DNA of 64,000 bases from Actibacterium lipolyticum (GTDB lineage: Bacteria > Pseudomonadota > Alphaproteobacteria > Rhodobacterales > Rhodobacteraceae). The notes under the pieces are model-generated. The model saw only the letters and a program-made list of their open reading frames with translations. It was not told where the DNA came from and searched no databases. Made by a program: the position numbers and the translations under genes. This document shows, in pieces, positions 1 to 8,679 of this stretch. Positions within the stretch are counted from its first letter, which is position 1, and each line of letters begins with the position of its first letter. The stretch covers positions 682,001 to 746,000 of the forward strand of contig NZ_FXYE01000002.1 of NCBI RefSeq assembly GCF_900184935.1, given 5' to 3'.

Positions 1-2
1 CC

Positions 3-173
3 GTTATCGACATGAGCCAGATAGAGCGTGCGCAATTGCTGTACACCATGGCGCTTTCCGCGATCAAACAGGGCGACACGGCGATTGGCAAAGGCCTGCT
101 GGAAGACGCGATTGACACCCACCCTCAGCACTTCGAAGACGCCGTTCGTTCGCTTCGGGCGCTTAACGGGTAA
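3..173 (+). CDS. C-terminal end of a TPR-like protein, probably Tad pilus TadD (5' truncated)
   Basis: An open frame enters from the window edge and gives 56 residues before a TAA. The visible part is helical, with a TPR-like repeat around the stretch ERAQLLYTMALSAIKQGD followed by GKGLLEDAI. It stops three bases before the start of the prepilin peptidase gene, so the two are probably co-transcribed. In Rhodobacterales Tad loci a TPR lipoprotein (TadD) commonly precedes such a peptidase, which is why I suggest TadD. The diagnostic N-terminus is outside the window, so this is inference from position and from a short helical tail. Confidence 0.5.
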   Translation, partial: VIDMSQIERAQLLYTMALSAIKQGDTAIGKGLLEDAIDTHPQHFEDAVRSLRALNG

Positions 174-176
174 GAC

Positions 177-698
177 ATGGTCCTAGCCACCCCTGCAGAG
201 GCAGCCATTTGGTTCCTGCCATTCGCGGTCGTTATCGGCCTCTATGCTGCGTGGGTGGATTTTCGCATCATGAAAATCCCTAACCGCGTCGTTGACGCTC
301 TGTTTGCGGTATTCGCAATTGTGGGATTTTTCGTGCTTCCGCTAGACGAATACATGTGGCGTTGGCTGCATTTTGTCGTCGTGCTGGTGATCGGCTTCGT
401 TCTGGCGCAAACGCCAATTCTTGGCGCGGGCGATGCCAAGATGATGGCAGTGATGGCCCCTTACATTGCGTGGGCCGACACGTCCGAATTCCTGATGCTA
501 TTCTTCTTTATGGTGCCGGTAATCTATGTGCTGCACATGATCGTGCGCGCCATTCCCGGCATCAGTAAAGCCGCACCAAACACACTGTCATTGTCTAAAG
601 AAAAGCGAACAAAGTTCCCCATGGGCGTCGCCCTTGGCCCGCTGTTGATCGCCTATCTTACCCTTGCGGCGTTTCCCGGCCTATTTCCATCAGGATAA
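177..698 (+). CDS. Prepilin peptidase, A24 family (CpaA/TadV-like)
   Basis: 173 residues, almost wholly hydrophobic, with about five membrane segments. The aspartate protease signature of the type IV prepilin peptidase family is visible: an early Asp in AAWVDFRIMKIPN (about residue 28) and the second in GAGDAKMMA (about residue 86). Such small peptidases cleave the leader of Flp/Tad pilins at the inner membrane and lack the methylase domain of PilD. The gene starts three bases after the upstream TPR gene, fitting a Tad operon. Its last 41 bases overlap the end of the convergent membrane protein gene on the other strand. Confidence 0.85.
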   Translation: MVLATPAEAAIWFLPFAVVIGLYAAWVDFRIMKIPNRVVDALFAVFAIVGFFVLPLDEYMWRWLHFVVVLVIGFVLAQTPILGAGDAKMMAVMAPYIAWADTSEFLMLFFFMVPVIYVLHMIVRAIPGISKAAPNTLSLSKEKRTKFPMGVALGPLLIAYLTLAAFPGLFPSG

Positions 699-2292
699 GC
701 ATCGAACTGCGGTAGACCTCTTTCAACGGCAGTTCACGCTTCACAACTTCCCCGATGATCCGGTGCCGTTCCGACATGCGATATGGGCAGTTGGGGACGA
801 CAAGATATCTGGCATTCTCCAGCCCCGGCGCCCCGCCGTAATACCAAGGGCCACCGCCCGGTAGCGGCTTGAAATCGCCAAACATCCAAGCAACGTTCAC
901 GATATCAGCCACCAGAAACCCATCATCAGGGCCCACACCTGCGGCCGACAGCTCCTCTGCGATGCTGCTGAAATATCCCACGGCGCCATCGTAAAGCTCG
1001 CAAGCGCGCAGCGGTTCCCCGGCCAATAGCGTTTGTTCTTTTGCCGCGCCGTGACCTTTCACCATCGGAGAGGTATCGGGAATATCCAACCGGATGTTCG
1101 CCTTCAGCGCATAGGCCCGCTTTGTATCGCCAAACAGATCGTTGTGTTCTGGGCGCGTTGGCAGGAACACGCCAAAGTCAGCCTCGTTCACCTTAAGGTG
1201 CACCATCGGGCTGTAAATCATATTGAGGGCAGCAGGCGAACTTAGCGCAAAGATGGCCGCCGCCGCTAACGCCAAGGCTTGGCGCATGTCCCAACCGAAA
1301 CTGTTGCTCACGCCCGGTTCGGGCCGTGACAGCACGATCAACACCCCAGTCAGCACCAACCACTGAGGATCATTCCCGAAGTTCTGAAACATCACGTAAA
1401 AGAACGCCGGCGCAAAGATCATAAGCAACAGGCCCATGTCTTTCTTGCCCGCCTGACGCAACAACACGACGGCCAGAAACACCAACAATGTCCCGCCCAT
1501 ATAGGCGGGCAACCGAAGCATCGTGAAGAACGGTTTGTTGGGGTATGGCCGCACGTCCGATGACGCAACTGCAAGCAAATCGTTCAGATATGCGCCCCAG
1601 AAATCCACCCCCATCAACAGCGTCATGACCGCGATAACGCCGATCCCAGCCACGACTGCGGCCCCCAATGTTCCCCATTGGCGCCGGACCAACAGGGCAA
1701 TCAATACGGGCAGTGCGAAGGCCGCGAAATAGGTAAGCTTACAAAGCGCCAGAAACGCCATCCCGACGCCGATAATCGCCCCATCGGCCACCACGCTTTT
1801 CCGATAGACCGGCGCGACGACAGCGATCAGCACAACGATATAGGCAACCGACCAAGCCCATCGATTATAGTGCATCGCGACCGAAATCGCCGATGTGGTC
1901 TGCCCCTGCGACAAGGCAAGCGTTAGCACGATCACGTAAAACCCGAAAAAATACGCCCATCCGCCCGAAAGTCGGCTGATGATGGCCCACCACAACGCAG
2001 GTAGCAGGCACAAGGCCACCAAGATCTGGCTATAGATGAACGCATGGCCAGCCCCCGCGCCCATGTTCAAAAAGAACGAAATCGGTGCGTATGACAGCAC
2101 GCCCAGCGGCGTCATGAATTCCGTGTGCGGCTGCGCGCCGCCCGCCAAACGCAAGGCCAGATCAAGCAAATGCGCGGTGTCGCCCTCATAGGTGGCGACA
2201 TACAGCCCACCTTTGGCCAGGGTAACGGCACCATATAGCGCGACAACGAACAGCAAGAAGCCAGCTATGAAAAGTGGTCTGGGTTTGCTCAT
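658..2292 (-). CDS. Large polytopic membrane protein, possible GT-C-type glycosyltransferase
   Basis: 544 residues with roughly ten hydrophobic segments in the first 370 residues and a soluble C-terminal domain of about 170 residues. An acidic cluster, YEGDTAHLLD, lies in the first extracytoplasmic loop just after segment 1, and LTPLG-like loop text follows; this is the general layout of GT-C transferases that use polyprenyl-phosphate sugars. I do not recognise a named family. An upstream ATG at 2310 exists, but GAGG sits five bases before the ATG at 2292, so I chose that start. The gene overlaps the prepilin peptidase tail to tail by 41 bases. Function is unproven. Confidence 0.6.
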   Translation of the reverse strand: MSKPRPLFIAGFLLFVVALYGAVTLAKGGLYVATYEGDTAHLLDLALRLAGGAQPHTEFMTPLGVLSYAPISFFLNMGAGAGHAFIYSQILVALCLLPALWWAIISRLSGGWAYFFGFYVIVLTLALSQGQTTSAISVAMHYNRWAWSVAYIVVLIAVVAPVYRKSVVADGAIIGVGMAFLALCKLTYFAAFALPVLIALLVRRQWGTLGAAVVAGIGVIAVMTLLMGVDFWGAYLNDLLAVASSDVRPYPNKPFFTMLRLPAYMGGTLLVFLAVVLLRQAGKKDMGLLLMIFAPAFFYVMFQNFGNDPQWLVLTGVLIVLSRPEPGVSNSFGWDMRQALALAAAAIFALSSPAALNMIYSPMVHLKVNEADFGVFLPTRPEHNDLFGDTKRAYALKANIRLDIPDTSPMVKGHGAAKEQTLLAGEPLRACELYDGAVGYFSSIAEELSAAGVGPDDGFLVADIVNVAWMFGDFKPLPGGGPWYYGGAPGLENARYLVVPNCPYRMSERHRIIGEVVKRELPLKEVYRSSMLILMEIGRETPQG

Positions 2293-2321
2293 TCGTGCCT
2301 CAAATAACATTTTTGTCTTTC

Positions 2322-2367
2322 AACTGCCCTTTTCTGGCCATCAACTCGTGTCAAAGCAAGGGCAGTT
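2322..2367. promoter_or_regulatory. Perfect 10-bp inverted repeat in a divergent promoter region
   Basis: The arms AACTGCCCTT (2322-2331) and AAGGGCAGTT (2358-2367) are exact reverse complements separated by 26 bases. They sit between the divergent membrane protein gene (start 2292) and the AAA+ ATPase gene (start 2437). There is no T-run after the right arm, so it is unlikely to be a terminator; it could be a paired operator or a 5' leader hairpin for either gene. Confidence 0.4.
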
Positions 2368-2436
2368 TAAGTTGTTCGCCTGACGTCGGGCGGGTAATCT
2401 TTCACAAATCTTTCGAGCAGAATTAAGGCTTCAACC

Positions 2437-3747
2437 ATGAACGTTCAGCCATCCGCAGTCGTCGCACCACCAGCGCCCCGTTCTCTTGACGGGATGAAGC
2501 TGCCTATGGTGATGATGCGCGACATCCTATTGAAAACGATGTTCCGCCAGAATGTGGAAACCGTTCCCGACATCGCCCGCAATATCGCCCTGCCCACACC
2601 CGTCGCGCAGGAGCTGGTCGATCTGGCCCGCTCGCAAAAACTGCTAGAGGCGACAGGTACCCTGCACGCAAACTCGGGTGGGTCTATGGGGTATCAGCTT
2701 ACGGATACCGGCAAGTCCCGCGCGCTGGATGCGCTAAGCCAGTCTGAATATTACGGCGCAATGCCTGTCCCGCTTGAAGTCTATCAAGAGCAGGTAAAGC
2801 GTCAGTCGATCAAAAACATCCAAATCACCCGCGCCCAGCTGACCGGTGCGATGGGCCACCTGATTTTGCCGCCAGAACTGTTGGGCCACCTTGGGCCTGC
2901 TGTATCGTCTGGCCGTTCGATCCTGATGTATGGCCCTCCGGGTAACGGTAAATCGTCCATCTCGAACGGTATTCGCGATGCGTTGGGCGACAAGATTTAT
3001 ATCCCGCGTGCGATCGAATATTCTGGTCAGGTTATCACCGTCTATGACCCGATCGTTCACTCGGCCGCGGAAGAGCAGGTGGATGACCCCAACTCGCTGC
3101 GCCGTACATCAAACAAGTACGACACGCGCTATGTGCTGTGTGACCGTCCGACCGTTGTGACCGGCGGTGAACTTTCGCTGTCCATGCTTGATCTGGTTTA
3201 TAACCCAACGGCCCGTACCTATCAGGCGCCGTTGCAGCTTAAGTCGTCCGGCGGCGTGTTCATCGTGGATGACCTTGGGCGACAGGAAGAACCGCCACAG
3301 GCGCTGGTCAACCGTTGGATTGTTCCATTGGAAGAAGGGCGCGATATTCTTGCGCTGCAATCTGGTGAAAAGTTTGAGGTGCCGTTTGACACCCTCGTTA
3401 TCTTCTCGACCAACTTCCACCCGAACGAGATTTTCGATAAGGCGGCTTTGCGCCGGATCTTCTTTAAGATCAAGATTGATGGTCCAAGTCAGGAAGACTT
3501 CTTGAAAATCTTCGCGCTGGTGGCACGCAAGAAAAAGATGCCACTGGACGAGCAGACGATCATCTATCTGCTGAAGAAGAAATATCCGACGATCGACAAT
3601 GTCTATGCCAACTATCAGCCGGTCTTCCTAATCGACCAGATGATGGCGATCTGCGAGTTCGAGGGCATCCCATATCAGATGAACCCGGACCTGATTGATC
3701 GCGCATGGGCAAACATGTTCGTCAAAGAAGAAACGATCGTCCATTGA
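2437..3747 (+). CDS. AAA+ family ATPase with N-terminal helical domain
   Basis: 436 residues. Walker A is GPPGNGKS (166-173), Walker B is VFIVDD (274-279), a sensor-1-like FSTN lies at 323-326 and a possible arginine finger pair at 339-340. The first 140 residues are helical and could form a winged-helix-like or partner-binding domain (TVPDIARNIALP...). Highly conserved-looking charged stretches (KKKMPLDEQ, KKKYP) follow the ATPase core. The family is, to my knowledge, common and uncharacterised in alphaproteobacteria. Its stop overlaps the TTG start of the next gene, so they are translationally coupled. Substrate and role are unknown; position near Tad genes is only suggestive. Confidence 0.8.
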   Translation: MNVQPSAVVAPPAPRSLDGMKLPMVMMRDILLKTMFRQNVETVPDIARNIALPTPVAQELVDLARSQKLLEATGTLHANSGGSMGYQLTDTGKSRALDALSQSEYYGAMPVPLEVYQEQVKRQSIKNIQITRAQLTGAMGHLILPPELLGHLGPAVSSGRSILMYGPPGNGKSSISNGIRDALGDKIYIPRAIEYSGQVITVYDPIVHSAAEEQVDDPNSLRRTSNKYDTRYVLCDRPTVVTGGELSLSMLDLVYNPTARTYQAPLQLKSSGGVFIVDDLGRQEEPPQALVNRWIVPLEEGRDILALQSGEKFEVPFDTLVIFSTNFHPNEIFDKAALRRIFFKIKIDGPSQEDFLKIFALVARKKKMPLDEQTIIYLLKKKYPTIDNVYANYQPVFLIDQMMAICEFEGIPYQMNPDLIDRAWANMFVKEETIVH

Positions 3748-4559
3748 CTTTTAGCGGCATAGGCGTGGCTGGCTGCGGCCGTATGGGCCGCCCTATGCTG
3801 CGCGCCTTGCGCGAGGCCGGGCATGACGCGCGCGGGTTCGATATTCGGCCGCGCTCTGAATACGGCGCGCTTAGTTCCGTTATGCATAACGATCCTGAAA
3901 CCTTTGCTGATGGTCTGCGGATTTTGCTAACTGTCGTGCGCGACATGCATCAAACCGACGACATGCTGTTTGGCGAATATGGGCTGGTCAAACGCGCGAA
4001 ACAGTTGGAAATGATTGTCGTTTGTTCGACCCTTTCACCGCGCTATACGCGCGATCTGCGCGCCCGCACCCCTGTACATGTCAAGCTGATCGATGCCCCC
4101 ATGTCTGGCGCGCAAATCAAGGCAGAGCGGAAAGAGCTATCCTTCATGTTGGGCGGCGACGCGGCCGACTTGGATTTCTTGCAACCACTGTTCGCGACAA
4201 TGGGCACCCATTTCCACCGCATGGGCGGCTTTGGTTCTGGGATGGAAGCAAAGGTTCTGAACAATCTGCTGGCCGCGTCCAGCACCGCGATGACGCGGCT
4301 TGTGCTGGACTGGGCCGACAAGACCGGGGTCGACGAAAAAGAGCTGTTGGCTTTGATCCACACTTCCTCTGGCCAAAACTGGCTGGCGTCGGGTTTTGAC
4401 GAAATTGAATTCGCCCGCGATGGGTATTCCGAAGACAACACCATTGGCATTCTGGTGAAAGATGTCGAAAGCGCGCTGGACGCTGCGCCAGATGGCGCGG
4501 ATACCTCCCTTCCGCGCGTGGTGCAAAACATGATCCGTCATCTGAAACCGCGCCCTTAG
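3744..4559 (+). CDS. NAD(P)-dependent beta-hydroxyacid dehydrogenase (HIBADH / 6PGDH family)
   Basis: 271 residues from a TTG start whose TGA overlaps the stop of the upstream ATPase gene (ATTGA). The N-terminal Rossmann motif is GVAGCGRMGRPM, and the family substrate-binding strand is visible as DAPMSGAQ; the conserved catalytic region GSGMEAKVLNN (Lys followed by NN) is present about residue 170. These are typical of 3-hydroxyisobutyrate dehydrogenase and tartronate semialdehyde reductase relatives. An upstream in-frame ATG at 3705 would overlap the ATPase by 43 bases, and its extra residues do not align with the family. The exact substrate cannot be told. Confidence 0.8.
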   Translation: MTFSGIGVAGCGRMGRPMLRALREAGHDARGFDIRPRSEYGALSSVMHNDPETFADGLRILLTVVRDMHQTDDMLFGEYGLVKRAKQLEMIVVCSTLSPRYTRDLRARTPVHVKLIDAPMSGAQIKAERKELSFMLGGDAADLDFLQPLFATMGTHFHRMGGFGSGMEAKVLNNLLAASSTAMTRLVLDWADKTGVDEKELLALIHTSSGQNWLASGFDEIEFARDGYSEDNTIGILVKDVESALDAAPDGADTSLPRVVQNMIRHLKPRP

Positions 4560-4600
4560 GGGCCTGTGCAAACCCCACCACGCGCCCTACATTGCCTTGT

Positions 4601-7003
4601 ATGAGCGCGCTTCCTTCTTCCTTTCACGAATGGTTTGCGACACGTGGCTGGACCGTCCATCCGCACCAACAGGCGATGCTGGATCGCGCCCATGACCCGT
4701 CGTTACTGCTGATCGCGCCCACCGGCGGCGGCAAAACACTTGCAGGATTCCTACCATCGCTGGCCGAATTGGCTGATGGAACCCACTCTGGCTTGCACAC
4801 ACTCTACATTTCGCCGCTAAAGGCGCTGGCCGCGGACATTCGGCGTAACCTTCGCACCCCAGTAGATGAAATGGGGCTCCCCATCCGGATCGAAGACCGA
4901 ACCGGCGACACGTCCTATACCCAACGCCGCAAACAAAGGGCCGACCCACCGCATATTTTGCTGACCACGCCCGAAAGCCTTGCCCTGCTGCTTAGCTATC
5001 CTGACGCGCCACGCATTTTTGCGGGACTACAGCGGGTAATTGTCGACGAAATTCACGCGCTGGCTGAAAGCAAACGTGGCGATCAGCTGATGCTTGCGCT
5101 GTCGCGGCTGTCCGCGATCTGCCCCGGCCTGCGCCGTGTCGGCCTTTCGGCAACCGTCGAAGACCCCGCCGCGATTGCGCGTTTTCTGGCCCGCCACCCG
5201 GATCCCTGCGAAATTATCCACGCCGATCCCGGCCCCGCGCCGGACATTGCGATGCTGCAAACAGATGCGCCACCCCCATGGTCGGGCGGCGGCGGGCGCT
5301 ATGCCATCGGGGCCATTCTGGAACAGGTCAAGCAACACAAAACGACGCTGATCTTTCACAACACCCGCGCCCAGGCCGAGATTTTTTTTCACGCGCTTTG
5401 GCTGGAAAACGACGAAAGCCTGCCCATTGGTATCCACCATGGTTCGCTCGCGCGGGAACAGCGCGAAAAGGTCGAGGCGGCCATGGTCGCCGGGCAACTG
5501 CGCGCCATCGTCTGCACCGGCTCGCTGGACCTTGGGATCGACTGGGGCGATGTGGACCTTGTGATACAGGTCGGCGCACCGAAAAACGTTAAACGGCTGG
5601 TGCAACGGATCGGGCGGGCGAACCACCGCTATAACGCGCCGTCCAAGGCGCTGCTGGTGCCCGCGAACCGGTTTGAGGTGGTGGAATGCCTTGCCGCACT
5701 TGAAGCCGTGAAAGCAGGCGATCTGGATGGCGAACCACGCGGCCCCGGCCCACGCGACGTCTTGTGCCAGCACATTTTGATTACAGCCGCCGCAGGCCCG
5801 TTCGACGCCGCAACGCTGTTTGCCGAGGTGACCAGCGCCGGGGCCTATGCCACCCTTAGTCGTACAGAATTCGACGCATGTTTGGATTTCACGGCGACGG
5901 GCGGATATGCCCTGCGGGCCTATGACCGCTGGCAGCGATTGCAGCAAACCGATGGCCTGTGGCATCTGCGCGACCCACGCGCGGCGGCGCAAATCCGCAT
6001 GAACATCGGCACCATCATCGATAGCGAAATGATGAAGGTTCGCCTAAAGAACAGTCGCGGCGGCGCCCCACTAGGCGAGGTGGAAGAGGCCTTCGCCGCC
6101 ACCTTAACAAAAGGCGATACGTTTCTGATTGGCGGGCAGATCGTGCGCTATGAAGGCTTGCGCGAAATGACCGTAGAGGTGACGCGCCGCCCGTCAGACA
6201 ATCCAAAGGTTGCGGTATTTTCAGGCTCCAAGTTCGCGACATCCACCCAGCTTTCGGATCGTATCCTTGCGATGTTCAAACAAATCGACTGGCCCGGCCT
6301 GCCCGCGCATACCGCGCAATGGCTTTCGCTTCAGCGCGAGGTTTCGCAACTGCCAGAACGTGATCGGCTGTTGGTTGAAACCTTCGCCCATGACGGGCGC
6401 GAACACCTGTGCCTTTACGGCTTTGCCGGCCGCAACGCCCAGCAGACACTTGGCCTTTTGCTGACCCAACGGATGGAAGAACTGGGCCTTCACCCGCTTG
6501 GATTTCTATCCACCGACTATGCGACGTTGATCTGGGGGCTGGACCCGGTAACGGACCCTGCGCCGCTGTTTGACGCCGAGGCGATGCGCGGTGGGTTCGA
6601 AAACTGGCTGTCTGGCAACGCCGTGATGAAGCGCACCTTTCGCAGCGCGGCGATCATTGCCGGGCTGATCGAACGCAATTCCCCCGGCAAGCGAAAATCA
6701 GGTCGGCAAGCGACGTTCAGTTCCGACATTTTGTATGACACGCTGTCAAAATATGACCCGGACCACCTGATGCTGGAAATCACGCGCGAAGAGGCGATGA
6801 AGGGGCTGGTCGATTTCGGGCGGATCGAACAGATGCTGCGCCGGATCGATGGGCAGATTGATCACATCGCCCTGCCCCGCGTCAGCCCATTGGCCGCACC
6901 GCTGTTTCTGGAGGTTGGCCGGGTGCCGATCAAAGGCGCCGCGCAGGAACGCATCTTGGCCCAAGCCGCGCAAAGCGCGATGAAGGCTGCGGGCCTTAGC
7001 TAA
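4601..7003 (+). CDS. Ligase-associated DNA damage response DEXH-box helicase (Lhr-like)
   Basis: 800 residues. Helicase motif I is APTGGGKT (about residue 39), motif II is DEIH, motif III is SAT, and the second RecA domain carries TGSLDLGIDWGDVD and QRIGRAN (motif VI). The long C-terminal half with a winged-helix and accessory domain matches the short bacterial Lhr subfamily that is found with an ATP-dependent ligase, an MBL-fold exonuclease and PdeM. It is followed three bases after its stop by the PdeM gene region. I chose ATG 4601 over TTG 4592; no clear ribosome site supports either. The ligase and exonuclease genes are not in this window. Confidence 0.88.
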   Translation: MSALPSSFHEWFATRGWTVHPHQQAMLDRAHDPSLLLIAPTGGGKTLAGFLPSLAELADGTHSGLHTLYISPLKALAADIRRNLRTPVDEMGLPIRIEDRTGDTSYTQRRKQRADPPHILLTTPESLALLLSYPDAPRIFAGLQRVIVDEIHALAESKRGDQLMLALSRLSAICPGLRRVGLSATVEDPAAIARFLARHPDPCEIIHADPGPAPDIAMLQTDAPPPWSGGGGRYAIGAILEQVKQHKTTLIFHNTRAQAEIFFHALWLENDESLPIGIHHGSLAREQREKVEAAMVAGQLRAIVCTGSLDLGIDWGDVDLVIQVGAPKNVKRLVQRIGRANHRYNAPSKALLVPANRFEVVECLAALEAVKAGDLDGEPRGPGPRDVLCQHILITAAAGPFDAATLFAEVTSAGAYATLSRTEFDACLDFTATGGYALRAYDRWQRLQQTDGLWHLRDPRAAAQIRMNIGTIIDSEMMKVRLKNSRGGAPLGEVEEAFAATLTKGDTFLIGGQIVRYEGLREMTVEVTRRPSDNPKVAVFSGSKFATSTQLSDRILAMFKQIDWPGLPAHTAQWLSLQREVSQLPERDRLLVETFAHDGREHLCLYGFAGRNAQQTLGLLLTQRMEELGLHPLGFLSTDYATLIWGLDPVTDPAPLFDAEAMRGGFENWLSGNAVMKRTFRSAAIIAGLIERNSPGKRKSGRQATFSSDILYDTLSKYDPDHLMLEITREEAMKGLVDFGRIEQMLRRIDGQIDHIALPRVSPLAAPLFLEVGRVPIKGAAQERILAQAAQSAMKAAGLS

Positions 7004-7012
7004 GACTTGCAA

Positions 7013-7708
7013 ATGACCAATACTTCCACCACTCCACATAGAATGAGCGGGTTTGAATTTTCTCTGAACGGTGCTGTGCTTACCGCCCTTCCCTCTGGTG
7101 CGCTGTGGTGGGCAGAGCCGCGTGTTCTGACGGTGTCGGACCTGCACCTGGGCAAGTCCGAACGTATCGCACGGCGCGGCGGCACCATGTTGCCACCATA
7201 CGAAGTGCGCGACACCCTAGCCCGGCTAGAGGCCGACATAGAAGCAACCGCCGCCCAGACCGTTATCTGCCTTGGCGACACGTTCGACGACCTGTCTGCG
7301 ATGGAAAACCTGCCTGATGCTGAAACCCAGTGGCTGATGCGCCTGATGGCCGGACGTCGCTGGATTTGGATTGAGGGAAACCATGACCCTGGCCCAACGG
7401 CCTTTGGCGGCACCCATCTGGCAGAGCTTCATCAATCCCCCCTTACCTTCCGCCATATCGCGGCCCCCAGCGCCAAGGCAGAGGTTTCGGGCCACTACCA
7501 CCCCAAAGCACGCCTTAGCGCCCAAGGAGCGGCCCTGTCGCGCCCCTGTTTCCTGATTGATAAGCAAAGGGTCATTATGCCCGCCTATGGCACCTACACG
7601 GGCGGCCTGCGCACGGATGAGAAGGTATTGGCGGCATTGATGGGGCCAAAGGCGCTGGCGGTGCTTACCGGTAAAACCGCATATGCGATTCCGATGCCGC
7701 GCGCCTAA
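7013..7708 (+). CDS. pdeM: Ligase-associated metallophosphoesterase / endonuclease PdeM
   Basis: 231 residues. Calcineurin-like phosphoesterase motifs are visible: SDLHLGK (DxH), LGDTFDD (GDxxD), EGNHDPG (GNHD) and SGHYHPK (GHxH). This set and length fit PdeM, the nuclease encoded with Lhr-like helicases in alphaproteobacterial DNA repair islands. A second ATG at 7043, giving MSGFEFSLNG, aligns better with the usual family N-terminus and may be the true start; neither has a good ribosome site. It ends in a 4-base tail-to-tail overlap with the LytTR gene. Confidence 0.82.
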   Translation: MTNTSTTPHRMSGFEFSLNGAVLTALPSGALWWAEPRVLTVSDLHLGKSERIARRGGTMLPPYEVRDTLARLEADIEATAAQTVICLGDTFDDLSAMENLPDAETQWLMRLMAGRRWIWIEGNHDPGPTAFGGTHLAELHQSPLTFRHIAAPSAKAEVSGHYHPKARLSAQGAALSRPCFLIDKQRVIMPAYGTYTGGLRTDEKVLAALMGPKALAVLTGKTAYAIPMPRA

Positions 7709-8478
7709 AACAATCCGCGTTCTTCAACAACAGGGCGATAGTTGCGGCTGACCGGCACGCGACTTCCATCTTTCAGCGTCAAAAACAGCCGCCCACTTTC
7801 CACCGACTGGCTTTCAATGGCATTGGTCGCAACCCAATGGGATCGGTGAACCTGCAACCCATCAACACCGTCCAGTTCTGCGATTGCATCCGAAAAACGC
7901 ATCAAAAGGCGCGCTTGGCCTTTTTCGGTGGTCAGCGCGACATAGTGATCGAACACCTCGCACTTCAGGACTTCGCCTTGAAGGCCCGGCTCAATCCGAT
8001 CAAGCAAACGTGGCCGAACGACTTTTTCTTTTTCCTCCGCCTCCGCTTCCGGCTTCTGCCGTGGCGATGGGGTGCTCAGCAACAGCCGGATCGCCCCAAC
8101 ACCAATGCCAGCGACGAACACCAAGAACGACATTTCCAAAAGACTTGGCACATGTGCTGTGGTCCCGGACGCCATGAACCGGGTGAATGCCGTCAGTGGG
8201 ACTGCGAAGCAAACCCCCATACATCCCGATGAAACAACAACCACCGGCCAAAACCCTCCCCCAGTGATCAGTCTTTGAACAGACAGCCTGACGGCGATGC
8301 CCAACACGATCCCAACGGCAACAACCGTCGGCCAATAGATCAAGCGTTTTGTAAGTGGGAAACCGTCATAAGTACCGAATGGGCCGGCGTAAGCCACCAT
8401 CCCAGATACAACCAACCAAGCAACATACAGGGCTGGAGACTTCATCGCTTCGAAAAATTCTTTTTTCAGCGAGGCCAT
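7705..8478 (-). CDS. Membrane-anchored LytTR-domain DNA-binding protein
   Basis: 257 residues. Four hydrophobic segments lie at about residues 15-33, 48-66, 75-97 and 112-135, followed by an acidic linker (EAEAEEKEK) and a LytTR-type domain from about 160 to the end, with the family text EVFDHYVALTTEKG, LQVHRSHWVA and the terminal SRNYRPVVEERG. LytTR domains bind direct repeats at promoters; membrane-anchored forms without a receiver are common in alphaproteobacteria. I chose the ATG at 8478, which has AGGG six bases upstream, over the ATG at 8508 with no ribosome site. No histidine kinase neighbour is present, so its signal is unknown. Confidence 0.8.
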   Translation of the reverse strand: MASLKKEFFEAMKSPALYVAWLVVSGMVAYAGPFGTYDGFPLTKRLIYWPTVVAVGIVLGIAVRLSVQRLITGGGFWPVVVVSSGCMGVCFAVPLTAFTRFMASGTTAHVPSLLEMSFLVFVAGIGVGAIRLLLSTPSPRQKPEAEAEEKEKVVRPRLLDRIEPGLQGEVLKCEVFDHYVALTTEKGQARLLMRFSDAIAELDGVDGLQVHRSHWVATNAIESQSVESGRLFLTLKDGSRVPVSRNYRPVVEERGLF

Positions 8479-8679
8479 AACACGCCCTAATGAATCAAAA
8501 ATCGGCATACACGAAAAAGCAGTTACCGCCAGTTCCCCCTGTGGAAAAGCTTAAATTTCAATGACGCGTCGGCAATTCGATTGCCAAAGCGGGTTCTTGC
8601 CAGCCAATATCCAAAAACTTCGTTCTTTTCAAAGGTCATTTCATTGGCGCCTTCCCTTATAAATCAGAACATCGAAGCC

